Part shown: piece after piece, positions 17,256 through 27,028 of the stretch
Position numbering within the stretch: position 1 is the first letter of the stretch
Layout: each line of letters begins with the position of its first letter
Translations under genes and position numbers: made by a program
The notes under the pieces: generated by a model
Told to the model about the DNA's origin: nothing
What the model saw: the letters and a program-made list of their open reading frames with translations, nothing else
Databases searched by the model: none
NCBI GenBank assembly: GCA_949297765.1
Contig: CASFTV010000024.1
Location: 1-59,032, forward strand
Origin: an uncultured bacterium
GTDB taxonomy: Bacteria > Verrucomicrobiota > Lentisphaeria > Victivallales > UBA1829
DNA: 59,032 bases
Direction: 5' to 3'

Positions 17256-19061
17256 ATGGGCAAGAAACCAAATGTTTTGTGTATCGATATCGGCGCGGAT
17301 ACGCTGAAGGCCGCAGAGTTTTCCTATTCGCAGGAAGGAGTGATGGAGCTGCTGAATTTCGTCTTTACGGAATTCGGTTATACGGATGCCGCGGCACTGG
17401 AGAATTCCGATTCTTCCGTGGAAATGCTGATTGCGCTGAAGAATCTGTTTGCCGAGCATACATTCACCGCGAAGCGGGTTAATGTGTCGCTTTCCGCGCA
17501 TGATGCTCTGATCCGGTTTGTGAAGATTCCCGCTCTGACCGACGATGAGATGAAGATCAATCAGATCATTGAATTTGAAGCCAAACAGAATTCTCCGTTC
17601 CCGATGGATCAGACCATTTGGGATTCCCAGATCGTCGGTGTGTCCGAGGACGGAACGGAAATCGATGCGATGATTATCTACGTCCGCAGCGAGGAAGTGG
17701 AAAAGATCGTGAAGATCATCCGGGATGCGGGGAAAAAGATCGGCTATATTGAAGTTGCTCCGACCGCCGGATACAACGCCTGCCGGGCCAATATGGTCGG
17801 TGAGGAAACCTGCGAAATGATTCTGGACATCGGCGGGCACTGTTCCACACTGTCCTTCCTTGACAGCGGAAAATTGTTCGAACGCACCATTCCGATTGCC
17901 GGAAATACGATCACTCAGCAGATCAGCAAGGAGTTCGGCATTTCCTTCAAGGATGCGGAAGAGCTGAAACGCCGTCATGGTTTTGTTGCACTCGGCGGAG
18001 CGTATGAGGATCCGGATTCGGAGGTCGCGGCGATTGTTTCCAAGATTGTTCGCAATGTGATGACGCGCCTGCACGGGGAGATCAGCCGTTCCATCAATCT
18101 CTACCGCGCGCATCAGAAAGGAAACAAGCCGGAGAAGCTGTATCTTGCGGGAGGCAGTTCCGTAATGGCGTACATGCCGCGTTTCTTCTCGGAAAAGCTG
18201 AAACTTCCGGTGGATTATCTGAATCCGTTCCAGATTGTGACCGTGACCGACGGTGTGGACAAGGAAGCGCTTTCGGAAGTCGCGCATCTGTATTCGGAGG
18301 TGATCGGACTCGGACTTCGGAATGTCGGTGTCTGTCCGGTGGAAGTTTCGCTGATCCCGGAGTCGTTGCGGCGGGAGCGGGTTGCCCATCAGAAAGAGCC
18401 TTATTTTTATGCGTCGGCCTTCGCGCTTCTGCTGTGCCTCGGCGTGACCTACTGGAGTTTCTCGAAACAGTATGTGACGGTTCATCAGGATGAGGTGCGG
18501 GCTAAACGCGAGGTCGATAAAACTCAGCTGGCAATGAAACAGGTTGATACCGCCTATCGGAAGCTGAATGCCGAGATCTCCGAGTACCGCCAGGCTCTTG
18601 ATCTTCTGAAAGACCGGGATCTGTGGCCGGAAATTTATAATAAGATCCAGGCCGCGGTGCCGCCTGAAATCTGGTTGTCCTCGGTTCGCGGGATCGGAAA
18701 GCTGGGGGCTGTCGCCTCCGCTTCGACGATTTCCACGGATGCTCCTCCGGAAGGCGGCTTCGGCGGCTTCGGCGGCTTCGGCGGTTTTGCCGGAGGTGGT
18801 GAATCGAAAGCAAAAAAGGATGAGCCGACAGAGTATAAATGGATTGAGTTCAACGGCTATATCCGGACCGGTTTGAAAAATGCGGAGGCAACGCATATTT
18901 ATGAACGTTTCAAGAAGAATCTGGAAAAAACCGGACTCTTCAAGGTCTTCTCCATTGCGGACAGTGACCGTATGATCAAGAACTTCAAGCTGGCCCCGCA
19001 GGATTCCAATATTTCCTCGTTCAAGATCGAGGCGGAACTGCTGACCCCAATAAAGAGATGA
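17256..19061 (+). CDS. PilM-like pilus assembly protein with PilN-like C-terminus (Amuc_1101 family)
   Basis: This 601-residue protein combines an actin-fold ATPase and a membrane part. Residues 1-370 are PilM-like, with CIDIGADTLKAAEF at the N-terminus, MILDIGGHCSTLSFLD near 188 and LYLAGGSSVMAYMPRF near 295 as nucleotide-binding motifs. A transmembrane helix at about 383-401 is followed by a coiled coil (405-450) and a region like PilN (PPEIWLSSVRGIG). A glycine/phenylalanine repeat GGFGGFGGFGGFAGGG interrupts it at about 499-515. It probably forms the inner-membrane platform with the next two gene products. Akkermansia Amuc_1101 occupies the same place. Confidence 0.85.
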   Translation: MGKKPNVLCIDIGADTLKAAEFSYSQEGVMELLNFVFTEFGYTDAAALENSDSSVEMLIALKNLFAEHTFTAKRVNVSLSAHDALIRFVKIPALTDDEMKINQIIEFEAKQNSPFPMDQTIWDSQIVGVSEDGTEIDAMIIYVRSEEVEKIVKIIRDAGKKIGYIEVAPTAGYNACRANMVGEETCEMILDIGGHCSTLSFLDSGKLFERTIPIAGNTITQQISKEFGISFKDAEELKRRHGFVALGGAYEDPDSEVAAIVSKIVRNVMTRLHGEISRSINLYRAHQKGNKPEKLYLAGGSSVMAYMPRFFSEKLKLPVDYLNPFQIVTVTDGVDKEALSEVAHLYSEVIGLGLRNVGVCPVEVSLIPESLRRERVAHQKEPYFYASAFALLLCLGVTYWSFSKQYVTVHQDEVRAKREVDKTQLAMKQVDTAYRKLNAEISEYRQALDLLKDRDLWPEIYNKIQAAVPPEIWLSSVRGIGKLGAVASASTISTDAPPEGGFGGFGGFGGFAGGGESKAKKDEPTEYKWIEFNGYIRTGLKNAEATHIYERFKKNLEKTGLFKVFSIADSDRMIKNFKLAPQDSNISSFKIEAELLTPIKR

Positions 19062-19080
19062 GGATGGAGAGAAGAGAACC

Positions 19081-20439
19081 ATGAAAATTCCGATGCGCAA
19101 TATTCCCCTGATCGCTGTCCTTGGCCTGACGGTGCTGGTTTCCCTGTTTCTGATTTACCTGGTTGTTCTTAAACACGGTCAGGTGTCCCGGATCAATACG
19201 AAAATTGAAGAGTATAAGAAGATTCTTGAGGATGCAAACAAGAGAAAACCCCCTGCACCGGTAACGGAAAATTATAAAAATATCACCATTGACACGGAAA
19301 AAGTTGCGATGGAGAAATTCCTGCTCCAGCGCCGTTTCGGACAATTCTACCGGAAACCGCTTCTTCTTCTGGCCAATGCCGTCGGAATTGGAGGCAAAGA
19401 ACTGGAAGAGAAATTCCGGGAATATTATAATTCTCTGCCGGACGACCGCAAACTGGAAATCGCCGGTTCTCCGGAGCTGGTTCCGGACTTCCTTTCCGGA
19501 AAAGACCGTGCGAAACTGGATTATGAACGGGACCGCTATCGGGATTATGTGAATGAATCGTCCTTCCTGAAAGCATTTGCCGACTACTATTCTTCGCTTC
19601 CGAATGAGAAACGGGGCAACATCATCGGGGGAAGCAACGATAAGGTCATTTTGAATGAATTTCTGGCAAAATATGATGCGGAAAAGGTGAAAAAGGGCGT
19701 TCAGGAATTCCTGGAAGCAATGACTCTTCTCACGGTGGAGCCGATTACGGAAAAAAATGTCCATGAATTCATTCTTGCTTCTCTTGGCCTTCCCCGGACG
19801 GCGTTTGTCACATATTACAAGGGGAATCTGAGGAATCTGCAGAATCTGTTTTTCGTCAAGAATGTTGTTCCCGGAGCGGAGAGTATGGCCGATGTCGAGA
19901 AATTTACATTCCGGGAGAATTTTCAGCCGTCGCAGAAACAGATTCCGCTTGTAATCCGTCAGATGGAGATTCGTGAGGATCTTTTCAAACGGCTCCGCGC
20001 AGCAGGAACTCTTCAACTGGTAGAGCTTTCGGAATCGACGCCTCCGCTGGTGGGGAAAAAGCAGGATCCCTATCTGCTTTTTGATTATGATATTACCGTT
20101 CAGGCACCGATGGATACTCTGCGGAAATTGATTAATATTTTTCAGGAGGCTTACCGGGATAATGTAGTCTATGTGATTCGGGATTTTTCACTTTCGCGTG
20201 TCGCAAGAGAAAACGTTCCGGATTTGATTTCCATGGAAAGCAAAGACCCGGTTATCGCTCTGATTCGTCAATTCCAGACTCCGGATTTCGAGGTGAAGGA
20301 TACGGATGGCAATCTTCTTGCCGGTTCCTATGGCCGTCCCATGATCGGCAGGAACAACAATATTGAGATGAAACTGTCAATCCGGTTCATTCTTTACACC
20401 GCAAACCAGCTGGAACGCGTTGATTTGCAGAAGAACTAA
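19081..20439 (+). CDS. Amuc_1100-like pilus-associated membrane protein
   Basis: This 452-residue protein has one N-terminal transmembrane helix (about residues 8-29), a short coiled coil (32-50) and a large periplasmic part. The C-terminal third (LFDYDITVQAPMDTLRKLINIFQEAY) resembles the ferredoxin-like folds of PilO-type proteins. Its position between the PilM-like and calcium-repeat proteins matches Akkermansia Amuc_1100, the membrane protein known for its effect on host signalling. Sequence identity to that protein cannot be judged here. GGAGAGAAG precedes the ATG. Confidence 0.72.
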   Translation: MKIPMRNIPLIAVLGLTVLVSLFLIYLVVLKHGQVSRINTKIEEYKKILEDANKRKPPAPVTENYKNITIDTEKVAMEKFLLQRRFGQFYRKPLLLLANAVGIGGKELEEKFREYYNSLPDDRKLEIAGSPELVPDFLSGKDRAKLDYERDRYRDYVNESSFLKAFADYYSSLPNEKRGNIIGGSNDKVILNEFLAKYDAEKVKKGVQEFLEAMTLLTVEPITEKNVHEFILASLGLPRTAFVTYYKGNLRNLQNLFFVKNVVPGAESMADVEKFTFRENFQPSQKQIPLVIRQMEIREDLFKRLRAAGTLQLVELSESTPPLVGKKQDPYLLFDYDITVQAPMDTLRKLINIFQEAYRDNVVYVIRDFSLSRVARENVPDLISMESKDPVIALIRQFQTPDFEVKDTDGNLLAGSYGRPMIGRNNNIEMKLSIRFILYTANQLERVDLQKN

Positions 20440-20453
20440 CCAGGGGTGAAATT

Positions 20454-21719
20454 ATGCTGCTTTTGAGGAAACATTATGAAAAAGTCATTCTCGCAGTGCT
20501 TCTGCTGATTTTCCTTCTTCTGCTCGGATTTCAGATTATGGTGATTCTGCGTGCGAAGGATATTGAGATTGATACCGTTCTCGGAGTGAAGCCGCCGAAA
20601 CCCGGATATCCCCGTCAGGTGGATTTCTCCAAACCGGAGTTTACGGAGAAAAAGATTTTTGATTCGGAGAAATCCCATTGGATTTCGGATCCGGCCAAAG
20701 TCGGAAAGAATGATGTCTGTCAGGCGTATCCGATCATCCGCTGTCCCTTCGGGCCGCATTTGATTCCCGTGACGGATTATCCCAAAAACAATGCCAAGAA
20801 TCCGGGCAAATGTTCCTACTGCGGAAATGAAATCAAAGTTCTGATCACCAGCCTGGTGGTTACTGAAGATGACTCCGACGGAGACGGTATTCCGGATAAC
20901 GATGAAATCCGCTGGGGGCTGAATCCGAAGGATCCGAAAGACGCTGTCCTCGACGGAGATAATGACGGATTCACCAACCTTGAGGAATTCAAGGCAAAAA
21001 CCAATCCGAAAGATCCGAAGAGCCGTCCAAGCTATGCGAAGAAGCTTTATTATGAGAAAATTGAAAATGAACCGCTCGGCATGTGGCTTTCCCGTTTCGG
21101 TTCAAATGCGATGACGGAAGAGGATGTCAATAAATGGGATATCCAGATCCGCTATTTCCGCAATATGAAGAGACGGAATCCACGTTATACGAGAGTTCAT
21201 GACGGCAAAAAGGTCGGAGAGACGTTTGTCATCGGAAAGAAGACCTATATCATCGACAAGGTCAACAAGGATTTCACCGTCAATCCGAAAACAAAAGAGA
21301 GAATCAATCGTTCTTCGATTGTGGTTTACGAATACGATCCCAAAACCAAACAGAAGATCGGTCTTCCGATTCTTGCGAAAATCGGCGAGGTGCGCGACAA
21401 CAACACGGTTGTGGAGGAGATGGTCGATCCCAGAAAACGCATCACGTTCCTTTTCGTTGTGGACCGGAAACGGTTTGAACAGTATGTGGGAGAAGAATTC
21501 CGTCTCGGTGATGAGCGCCGCGGCGAGGATGTGTTTGTCGTTCAGGATGCGGATCCTGTGAAAAAGCAGGTGACGCTGAAACTGGCGAACGATATGCTTG
21601 AGTATATCGGCCCTGTGCCGGAAAACCTCAAGCTTCCTCTGGAAGGAATGGAATTCCGCGAGGAAATGCCTCCGGATGCGGATCTTCCGTCTTTCCGGCC
21701 GAGAAACAGAAGAAGATAA
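20454..21719 (+). CDS. Amuc_1099-like pilus-system protein with calcium-binding repeats
   Basis: This 421-residue protein has one N-terminal transmembrane helix (about residues 9-32). Four cysteines (CQAYPIIRC and CSYC, residues 88-122) look like a zinc-ribbon-type site. Two acidic repeats of the thrombospondin type 3 or EF-hand-like kind follow: DSDGDGIPDNDE near 139 and DGDNDGFTNLEE near 166. The C-terminal half is beta-rich and positively charged. The gene order corresponds to Amuc_1099. It probably lies in the periplasm, linking the inner-membrane complex to the secretin. Confidence 0.72.
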   Translation: MLLLRKHYEKVILAVLLLIFLLLLGFQIMVILRAKDIEIDTVLGVKPPKPGYPRQVDFSKPEFTEKKIFDSEKSHWISDPAKVGKNDVCQAYPIIRCPFGPHLIPVTDYPKNNAKNPGKCSYCGNEIKVLITSLVVTEDDSDGDGIPDNDEIRWGLNPKDPKDAVLDGDNDGFTNLEEFKAKTNPKDPKSRPSYAKKLYYEKIENEPLGMWLSRFGSNAMTEEDVNKWDIQIRYFRNMKRRNPRYTRVHDGKKVGETFVIGKKTYIIDKVNKDFTVNPKTKERINRSSIVVYEYDPKTKQKIGLPILAKIGEVRDNNTVVEEMVDPRKRITFLFVVDRKRFEQYVGEEFRLGDERRGEDVFVVQDADPVKKQVTLKLANDMLEYIGPVPENLKLPLEGMEFREEMPPDADLPSFRPRNRRR

Positions 21720-21755
21720 CATTAGAATAAACCGTATTTGGAGAAGAGAACGATT

Positions 21756-24263
21756 ATGAAAAGACAAATGAGAGCCGGCTTTCACGCTCCGTCAGCAGCG
21801 ACGGTAAAATTCGCGTTGTCTCTGGTTTTCTCCTGCACGATGGTCAATGCGTTGAATGCCGTGGATTATCCGGAAATCAATGCAGCGGAGTCCATTCAGC
21901 GGGATACCAAAGTCGATTCCGTCGATCCCATGCTTGCGGACGCCGTCAAACTGCGCAATGAGGGAAATTACAAGGCCGCGGTGGAAAAATGCAATGCCGC
22001 TCTGAAGCTGGTGAAGGAAATGAACCTCGGAGACGGTCCCTTCGCAGTGGCAAAACGGAGCATGATTCTTCAGCTGACCAATGATATCCGGAGCCAGTGG
22101 GGCAAAGTTCTCATTCGTCAGGCAAGAACTCTGATGCAGGAGGGATATGCGGAAGCGGCAAAGGATCCGCAGGGGTCATCTACAAAAATCCGTCGCGCGA
22201 TGGAGCTTGCACGGGAAGCCCGCCGGGAAGCCCCTGAGACCCTCGAACAGGCGGATCAGATCACCCAGATGGGCGAAAAAATGCTGAAATCCAATACGTT
22301 CCGCCAGGAAACGACACTGGTCGGGCTGGATCCTGAAAATGCCTCCCGGAAAGAGCAGATCGCAATTCATCTCCGCGAAGCCGAGGTGTTTTACAAGAAC
22401 AAACAGTACGCCCGCGCCCGCGATGTCCTGGAGCAGGTGCTTGTGCTGGATCCTTATAATGAAAAGGCAACGTTCGACCTGAAGAAAATTTATCGCAGAC
22501 TCTACCGCATCGCGGAGCTGCGCAGGGAAAATGAGTTCCTTGAACAGCGCAGCGAGTCCGAATGGAAGTGGAGCAACTCGATCCTTCCGCGCGGCGATCA
22601 GCTTGCGGATGAGCGCGGCCCCCAGGAGGCTTCGCATGAAGGCAAGGACCAGATGTATGAAAAGCTCCAGAGCATTATTATCCCGGAAGTGGATTTCGGC
22701 GGAGTCAATATTTCCAGTATTGTCCGGCAGCTCAACAGACGAAGCCGGGAGTGCGATCCGGAAGGAAAAGGCATCAACCTGATTTATTCTCCCTCGGACA
22801 ACGATGTGCAGGAGGTCACCCTGAACTTCACGAATATGCCGATCGGAGAGATCATTCGCTATCTTTGTCAGTATGCGAATCTGAAATACAAAGTTGAGGA
22901 CAAGGCCGTGCGAATCGCTTCGCAGGGAATTGACGATATGGATACGCGCTATTTCAAAATGCGCGCAGCGGTCTATGCCCGCCTTTCCAATCAGAAGGCA
23001 AAACCGAAAGAGAAAAAGACCAGCGGCGGAGGAAATGACGGGCTGGATCTCGGTCTCGGTACCGGAGAGGACTTCGGAGAAGATATCGCCAAGGGAAGTG
23101 CCGAGGGAGGAAAGGATCGGGATTCTCAGACGAATAGACCGGATACGGAAGCTTTGAAAAAATATTTTGAACTTCGCGGTATCCGCTTTGATCCCGGCTC
23201 CTCCATTGCGTATGATGAACGCTCCAGCAAACTGACGGTTAAGAACACCCCGGAAAACCTCCGTTCGATGGAAAATCTTCTGCGGGAGATCGACATTGTG
23301 ACCCCGCTGGTTCTTATCGAATCAAAATTCCTTGAGATTTCCGTGACCGACCTGGAAGAACTTGGATTCGACTGGACTATGACCCGGGACAACAGCAATC
23401 CCGCCTGGATGTCCGGTATTGCCAACTCGGAGACAGGATTGATTCCTTTCACGGGAGCCCAGCTGTTCCAGACCTTGACACGGCATTATGGAAGCTCTGA
23501 GGCTGCTGCGACGACGGACAGCCTTGTGAATCCCGCCAATCTGATTAACAATCTGAACATTATGCCGAATTTTGGTCCTAACGGAGCGTATAATGTGTTC
23601 CTGACGGTCAACGCGATCGACCAGAGTGAACGCGGAGAAGTCCTTTCCGCGCCGAAGGTCATTGCGACATCCGGCGTCAATGCGACGATCGAATTTGCAA
23701 AGCAGATGTACTTCCCGGATACCTGGAATGATCCTGAAGTAACCAGTTCCAACAATACCTATCAGTATACGCCGCCGTATCCTGATTTCGGTGATGAAAC
23801 GGCTGTCGGTATCACATTTTCGGTGACGCCGTACGTCAGTTCGAACAACCACACCATCGAGCTGACGCTTGCTCCGAAGATCCTCGATCTGGTCGGATGG
23901 ACAACTTATACATACGACATCGTGATTGGCAATATCACCAATCCCAATGACGGAAACACGGAAACCCGCTCACCAATGGTGAAAATGCCGGAATTGTCCA
24001 TCCGGGAAATTGATACGAAGGTGAAAGTGTATGACGGCGAAACCGTTGTTCTCGGCGGCATCCTTGATGATCAGGCAACCCAGCTGGATGACAAGTATCC
24101 CTTCCTCGGCGATTTTCCGCTTCTCGGCCGCCTCTTTTCCACGCAGGCTCATCAACAGGTCAAGCGCAATCTGATGGTGTTTGTGACAACACGAATTATG
24201 AATCTTGACGGTGTTCCCGTGAAAACGAAAACAGACAACGGTCTCTTCGACTTCAACAGGTGA
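21756..24263 (+). CDS. Type II/IV secretin, first of two (Amuc_1098 family)
   Basis: This 835-residue outer-membrane channel protein starts with a signal peptide (FALSLVFSCTMVNALNA). Residues 45-230 contain TPR-like helices (YKAAVEKCNAALKL, YARARDVLEQVLVLDPYNEKA). An N0-type domain lies around 310-385 and ring-forming N-domains extend to about 520. The secretin core follows, with LIESKFLEISVTDLEELGFDW, VYDGETVVLGGI and the C-terminal signature YPFLGDFPLLGRLF. ATG 21756 is chosen because GGAGAAGAG lies in front of it. The next gene is a paralogue beginning at its stop codon region. Confidence 0.9.
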   Translation: MKRQMRAGFHAPSAATVKFALSLVFSCTMVNALNAVDYPEINAAESIQRDTKVDSVDPMLADAVKLRNEGNYKAAVEKCNAALKLVKEMNLGDGPFAVAKRSMILQLTNDIRSQWGKVLIRQARTLMQEGYAEAAKDPQGSSTKIRRAMELAREARREAPETLEQADQITQMGEKMLKSNTFRQETTLVGLDPENASRKEQIAIHLREAEVFYKNKQYARARDVLEQVLVLDPYNEKATFDLKKIYRRLYRIAELRRENEFLEQRSESEWKWSNSILPRGDQLADERGPQEASHEGKDQMYEKLQSIIIPEVDFGGVNISSIVRQLNRRSRECDPEGKGINLIYSPSDNDVQEVTLNFTNMPIGEIIRYLCQYANLKYKVEDKAVRIASQGIDDMDTRYFKMRAAVYARLSNQKAKPKEKKTSGGGNDGLDLGLGTGEDFGEDIAKGSAEGGKDRDSQTNRPDTEALKKYFELRGIRFDPGSSIAYDERSSKLTVKNTPENLRSMENLLREIDIVTPLVLIESKFLEISVTDLEELGFDWTMTRDNSNPAWMSGIANSETGLIPFTGAQLFQTLTRHYGSSEAAATTDSLVNPANLINNLNIMPNFGPNGAYNVFLTVNAIDQSERGEVLSAPKVIATSGVNATIEFAKQMYFPDTWNDPEVTSSNNTYQYTPPYPDFGDETAVGITFSVTPYVSSNNHTIELTLAPKILDLVGWTTYTYDIVIGNITNPNDGNTETRSPMVKMPELSIREIDTKVKVYDGETVVLGGILDDQATQLDDKYPFLGDFPLLGRLFSTQAHQQVKRNLMVFVTTRIMNLDGVPVKTKTDNGLFDFNR

Positions 24264-24301
24264 TCACGATGAAAGAATATATGAACCATTTGGAGGATCC
24301 C

Positions 24302-26962
24302 ATGTTCACGACACACATTCCCAGAGCCTGCGTCGCAGCGGTGGTTCTGTTCGCCGTTTCGGTTTCCGCTGAAGCGCAGACCCCGGCGGAAAAGGTGGTT
24401 TCCGCTGAAAAGGCGACTTCCGCAGAGGAGACACTGCAAAACACCTATCGCTCCGCCGCTTCCAAATATGCTCTGGAGTTCGATATCACCGAACTGAATG
24501 CGGAACAGGTTCGGGCAAAGGCGGATGAACTTGCCCGGGAGGCCGGAAAAGCCTATCAGAGCGGTGCGTATCAGCAGGCTGTCGACCTTTATATGAAAGC
24601 CATCTCCATCCTTCAGAAATTGGGGGACGACCCCACCTCTCTGAAGAATATTGAAAATTGCAAACAGGCGATTTCCCGCTGCTACAATTACTGGGCGGAA
24701 AAACTGTATTTCGATGCTCAGGACTCCGCTGATGCCAAGCAGTATGAGCAGGCAATTGAACTTTGCAAGAAGGCTGCGGAAATCTGGCCGGCGGCAAAGA
24801 AAAGAATGGATGAACTGATCGCCCGTTTTACAAAACTGCAGACCGCGGCGGAGTATCAGGCAAAAGTGGCTCCGGATACCGTTGATCCGGGAAACTCAGC
24901 CCGTCTTTACAGCGTCGACGTCCTTCTGAAACAGGGCGATATCTTTTATAAGGACAGACAGTGGGACAAAGCTCGCGATAAATATGAAGAAGTCCTTGCT
25001 GTGGATCCATACAATATCGCTGCAATAGATGCGATCCGCCGAGTCAATCTGCGCCTTTATCATGCGGGAAAACTCCGGAAGCAACTGACCGAAGATGAGT
25101 TCAAGACAGAACTTGAGTGGAAAATGGTCACCCCGATTCCTCCCAGACTTGCATTTTCCGGAAAGAGTCCTGTCGCAGATGAACCTGTGAAGAAAGATTC
25201 GAAACAGAATGCAATTTATGACAAACTGAAAAATATCATTATCGACCGCATTGACTTTGATGAAATTGAAATTCCGGTCGTTCTCCGTCATCTTCGCCAG
25301 AGAGCCAAGGAGCTTGATCCCGAAAAGGAAGGCGTGAATATTTTCCTTCTTCCGGAACCTGTGAATACGGAGGAAAACCAGAGACGAAACAACCCGAGAG
25401 CCGGTGCCAACCGAAGAGGAGGCGCCAGACCCGGTGCTGAGGCAAATGAAGAGGAGTTCGAGGAAGAGGATGAATCTTCCGGCCGGAAGATTTCTGTAAC
25501 CGCCGATTCCATTTCTCTCGGTCAGGCCATCAGCTATATCTGCCGGACGGCAAATCTGCGGGTGAAGATTGAGCGTTATGCCGTGGTCATCGCTCCTCCC
25601 GGAGTTCCCCTTGAACAGATGGAAACCAGAATCTATCCGGTGGAAAAGGATGTTGTGGACCGTCATCTGACGCAGGCTGCCGAGGGGACGGGAAGCGATT
25701 CCTCCTCCACAATCATTAATCCGCAGTCTCTCTTCCCGCAGGTTTCGTTCGATGCGGGGGCCCAGATCGTCTATGACCCGGGCATCAGCCGTCTGTTTGT
25801 CACCAATACCGCCGACAATCTGCAGCTGATTGAGGAGGCTCTCAAAGAATTGAACGTGGTCGATCCTCAGGTCCTGATCCAGACAAAGTTCGTGGAAGTT
25901 CAAATGAACGATCTGGAGGAACTCGGATTCCAGTATCTTTTCTCCAGACAGAACTCCAATGTTGCCTATATGGACAAGGGGAAGCTGACTGAATACAAAA
26001 CCGGAGATAAGCTCCCGAATTATCCGATTTCAATCTATCAGCCGAATACTTCCACCGGAGCGAACTCGCCTTCGGCAAACTGGTATAAATACAGCGGAAC
26101 TTATACAAACGGAAAGAGTGATTCCTCCACACTTCCGTCCTCGTTCTATTATACCAAGGCTCCGGTTGGAAACAGTTCGGTGTCGTTTTCTCAGGGATCT
26201 CAGGTTGTCCGGTCTGTCCGGGATATGCCTGATATGGCCGATACACAGAACCAGCTGTTCAATTTTGCTCACTACAACAAGTACGGATACAAGGTTCAGG
26301 CAACGGTCAATGCGCTGGATCAGGCGGATTCTGCTGATATGTTGTCTTGTCCCCGAATCACCACGATGAACGGTTTTGAAGCCGTGATCGCGATGGTGAC
26401 CGAGCGCTACTTCCCGGATGAATGGTCGGAGGCGGAGATCGGAACAATGCCATCCGGAAACGGCAACGTCCCGCTGTTCACACCGTCCATTCCGGAATTC
26501 GATGAAACGGAACGCCTGGGTATTGAGCTGCGGGTTCGTCCCGTTGTCGATACCACGGACAACTACACCATCTCCATGACAATGACGCCGAGCATCCGGA
26601 CCTTCATCGGATGGACCGACTACAGCTATCAGCTTTCTGTTGAATCCAACGGCGAACCGGTTTATTATGAGAACAAGCAGAAAATGCCGATCATCGAAGT
26701 GCGCTCCATCAACACTGCCGTGCAGTGCTACGACGGTGAAACGATCGTCCTCGGCGGCATCATCAAAGATACGACTTCGGCGATCGACGACAAGTATCCG
26801 ATCCTCGGAACACTGCCGCTGGTCGGTCGGCTCTTCCAGTCCAAGACCAAGGATGCCGAGAAAATCAATCTTCTGGTGTTCCTGACCTGCCGCCTGATCA
26901 ATCCTGACGGATCGCCGATTCGCGAACGGGAAATGAGAGGACTGCCCTCCTTCCGCTATTGA
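24302..26962 (+). CDS. Type II/IV secretin, tandem paralogue
   Basis: This 886-residue paralogue has the same layout as the preceding gene: signal peptide (VAAVVLFAVSVSAEAQ), TPR-like region, N-domains, and secretin core with LIQTKFVEVQMNDLEELGFQY, CYDGETIVLGGI and YPILGTLPLVGRLF. It carries an extra acidic/Arg-rich low-complexity stretch (about residues 360-395, including NNPRAGANRRGGARPG and EEFEEEDE) and a longer Ser/Tyr-rich insertion near 580-640. ATG 24302 is preferred because GGAGG sits 5 bases upstream and the signal peptide begins there; ATG 24269 is an alternative. Two consecutive secretins suggest a hetero-oligomer, alternative channels, or a recent duplication. Confidence 0.9.
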   Translation: MFTTHIPRACVAAVVLFAVSVSAEAQTPAEKVVSAEKATSAEETLQNTYRSAASKYALEFDITELNAEQVRAKADELAREAGKAYQSGAYQQAVDLYMKAISILQKLGDDPTSLKNIENCKQAISRCYNYWAEKLYFDAQDSADAKQYEQAIELCKKAAEIWPAAKKRMDELIARFTKLQTAAEYQAKVAPDTVDPGNSARLYSVDVLLKQGDIFYKDRQWDKARDKYEEVLAVDPYNIAAIDAIRRVNLRLYHAGKLRKQLTEDEFKTELEWKMVTPIPPRLAFSGKSPVADEPVKKDSKQNAIYDKLKNIIIDRIDFDEIEIPVVLRHLRQRAKELDPEKEGVNIFLLPEPVNTEENQRRNNPRAGANRRGGARPGAEANEEEFEEEDESSGRKISVTADSISLGQAISYICRTANLRVKIERYAVVIAPPGVPLEQMETRIYPVEKDVVDRHLTQAAEGTGSDSSSTIINPQSLFPQVSFDAGAQIVYDPGISRLFVTNTADNLQLIEEALKELNVVDPQVLIQTKFVEVQMNDLEELGFQYLFSRQNSNVAYMDKGKLTEYKTGDKLPNYPISIYQPNTSTGANSPSANWYKYSGTYTNGKSDSSTLPSSFYYTKAPVGNSSVSFSQGSQVVRSVRDMPDMADTQNQLFNFAHYNKYGYKVQATVNALDQADSADMLSCPRITTMNGFEAVIAMVTERYFPDEWSEAEIGTMPSGNGNVPLFTPSIPEFDETERLGIELRVRPVVDTTDNYTISMTMTPSIRTFIGWTDYSYQLSVESNGEPVYYENKQKMPIIEVRSINTAVQCYDGETIVLGGIIKDTTSAIDDKYPILGTLPLVGRLFQSKTKDAEKINLLVFLTCRLINPDGSPIREREMRGLPSFRY

Positions 26963-26974
26963 TCATAATTTGCC

Positions 26975-27008
26975 GAACGGTTCCGGGACAGAACGCCCGG
27001 AACCGTTC
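26975..27008 (+). terminator. Strong hairpin after the secretin genes
   Basis: A perfect 13-bp stem GAACGGTTCCGGG/CCCGGAACCGTTC (26975-27008) follows the second secretin. It lacks a proper T-tract (TCTGTCTTCC), so it may stabilise the 3' end or terminate only partly before the 79-residue gene. Confidence 0.6.
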
Positions 27009-27028
27009 TCTGTCTTCCAAGGAGAGAT

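Noticed and set aside
17127-19100. Minus-strand open frame of 657 codons
   Set aside because: It is antisense to the PilM-like gene and has shadow-type composition rich in His, Arg and Ile.
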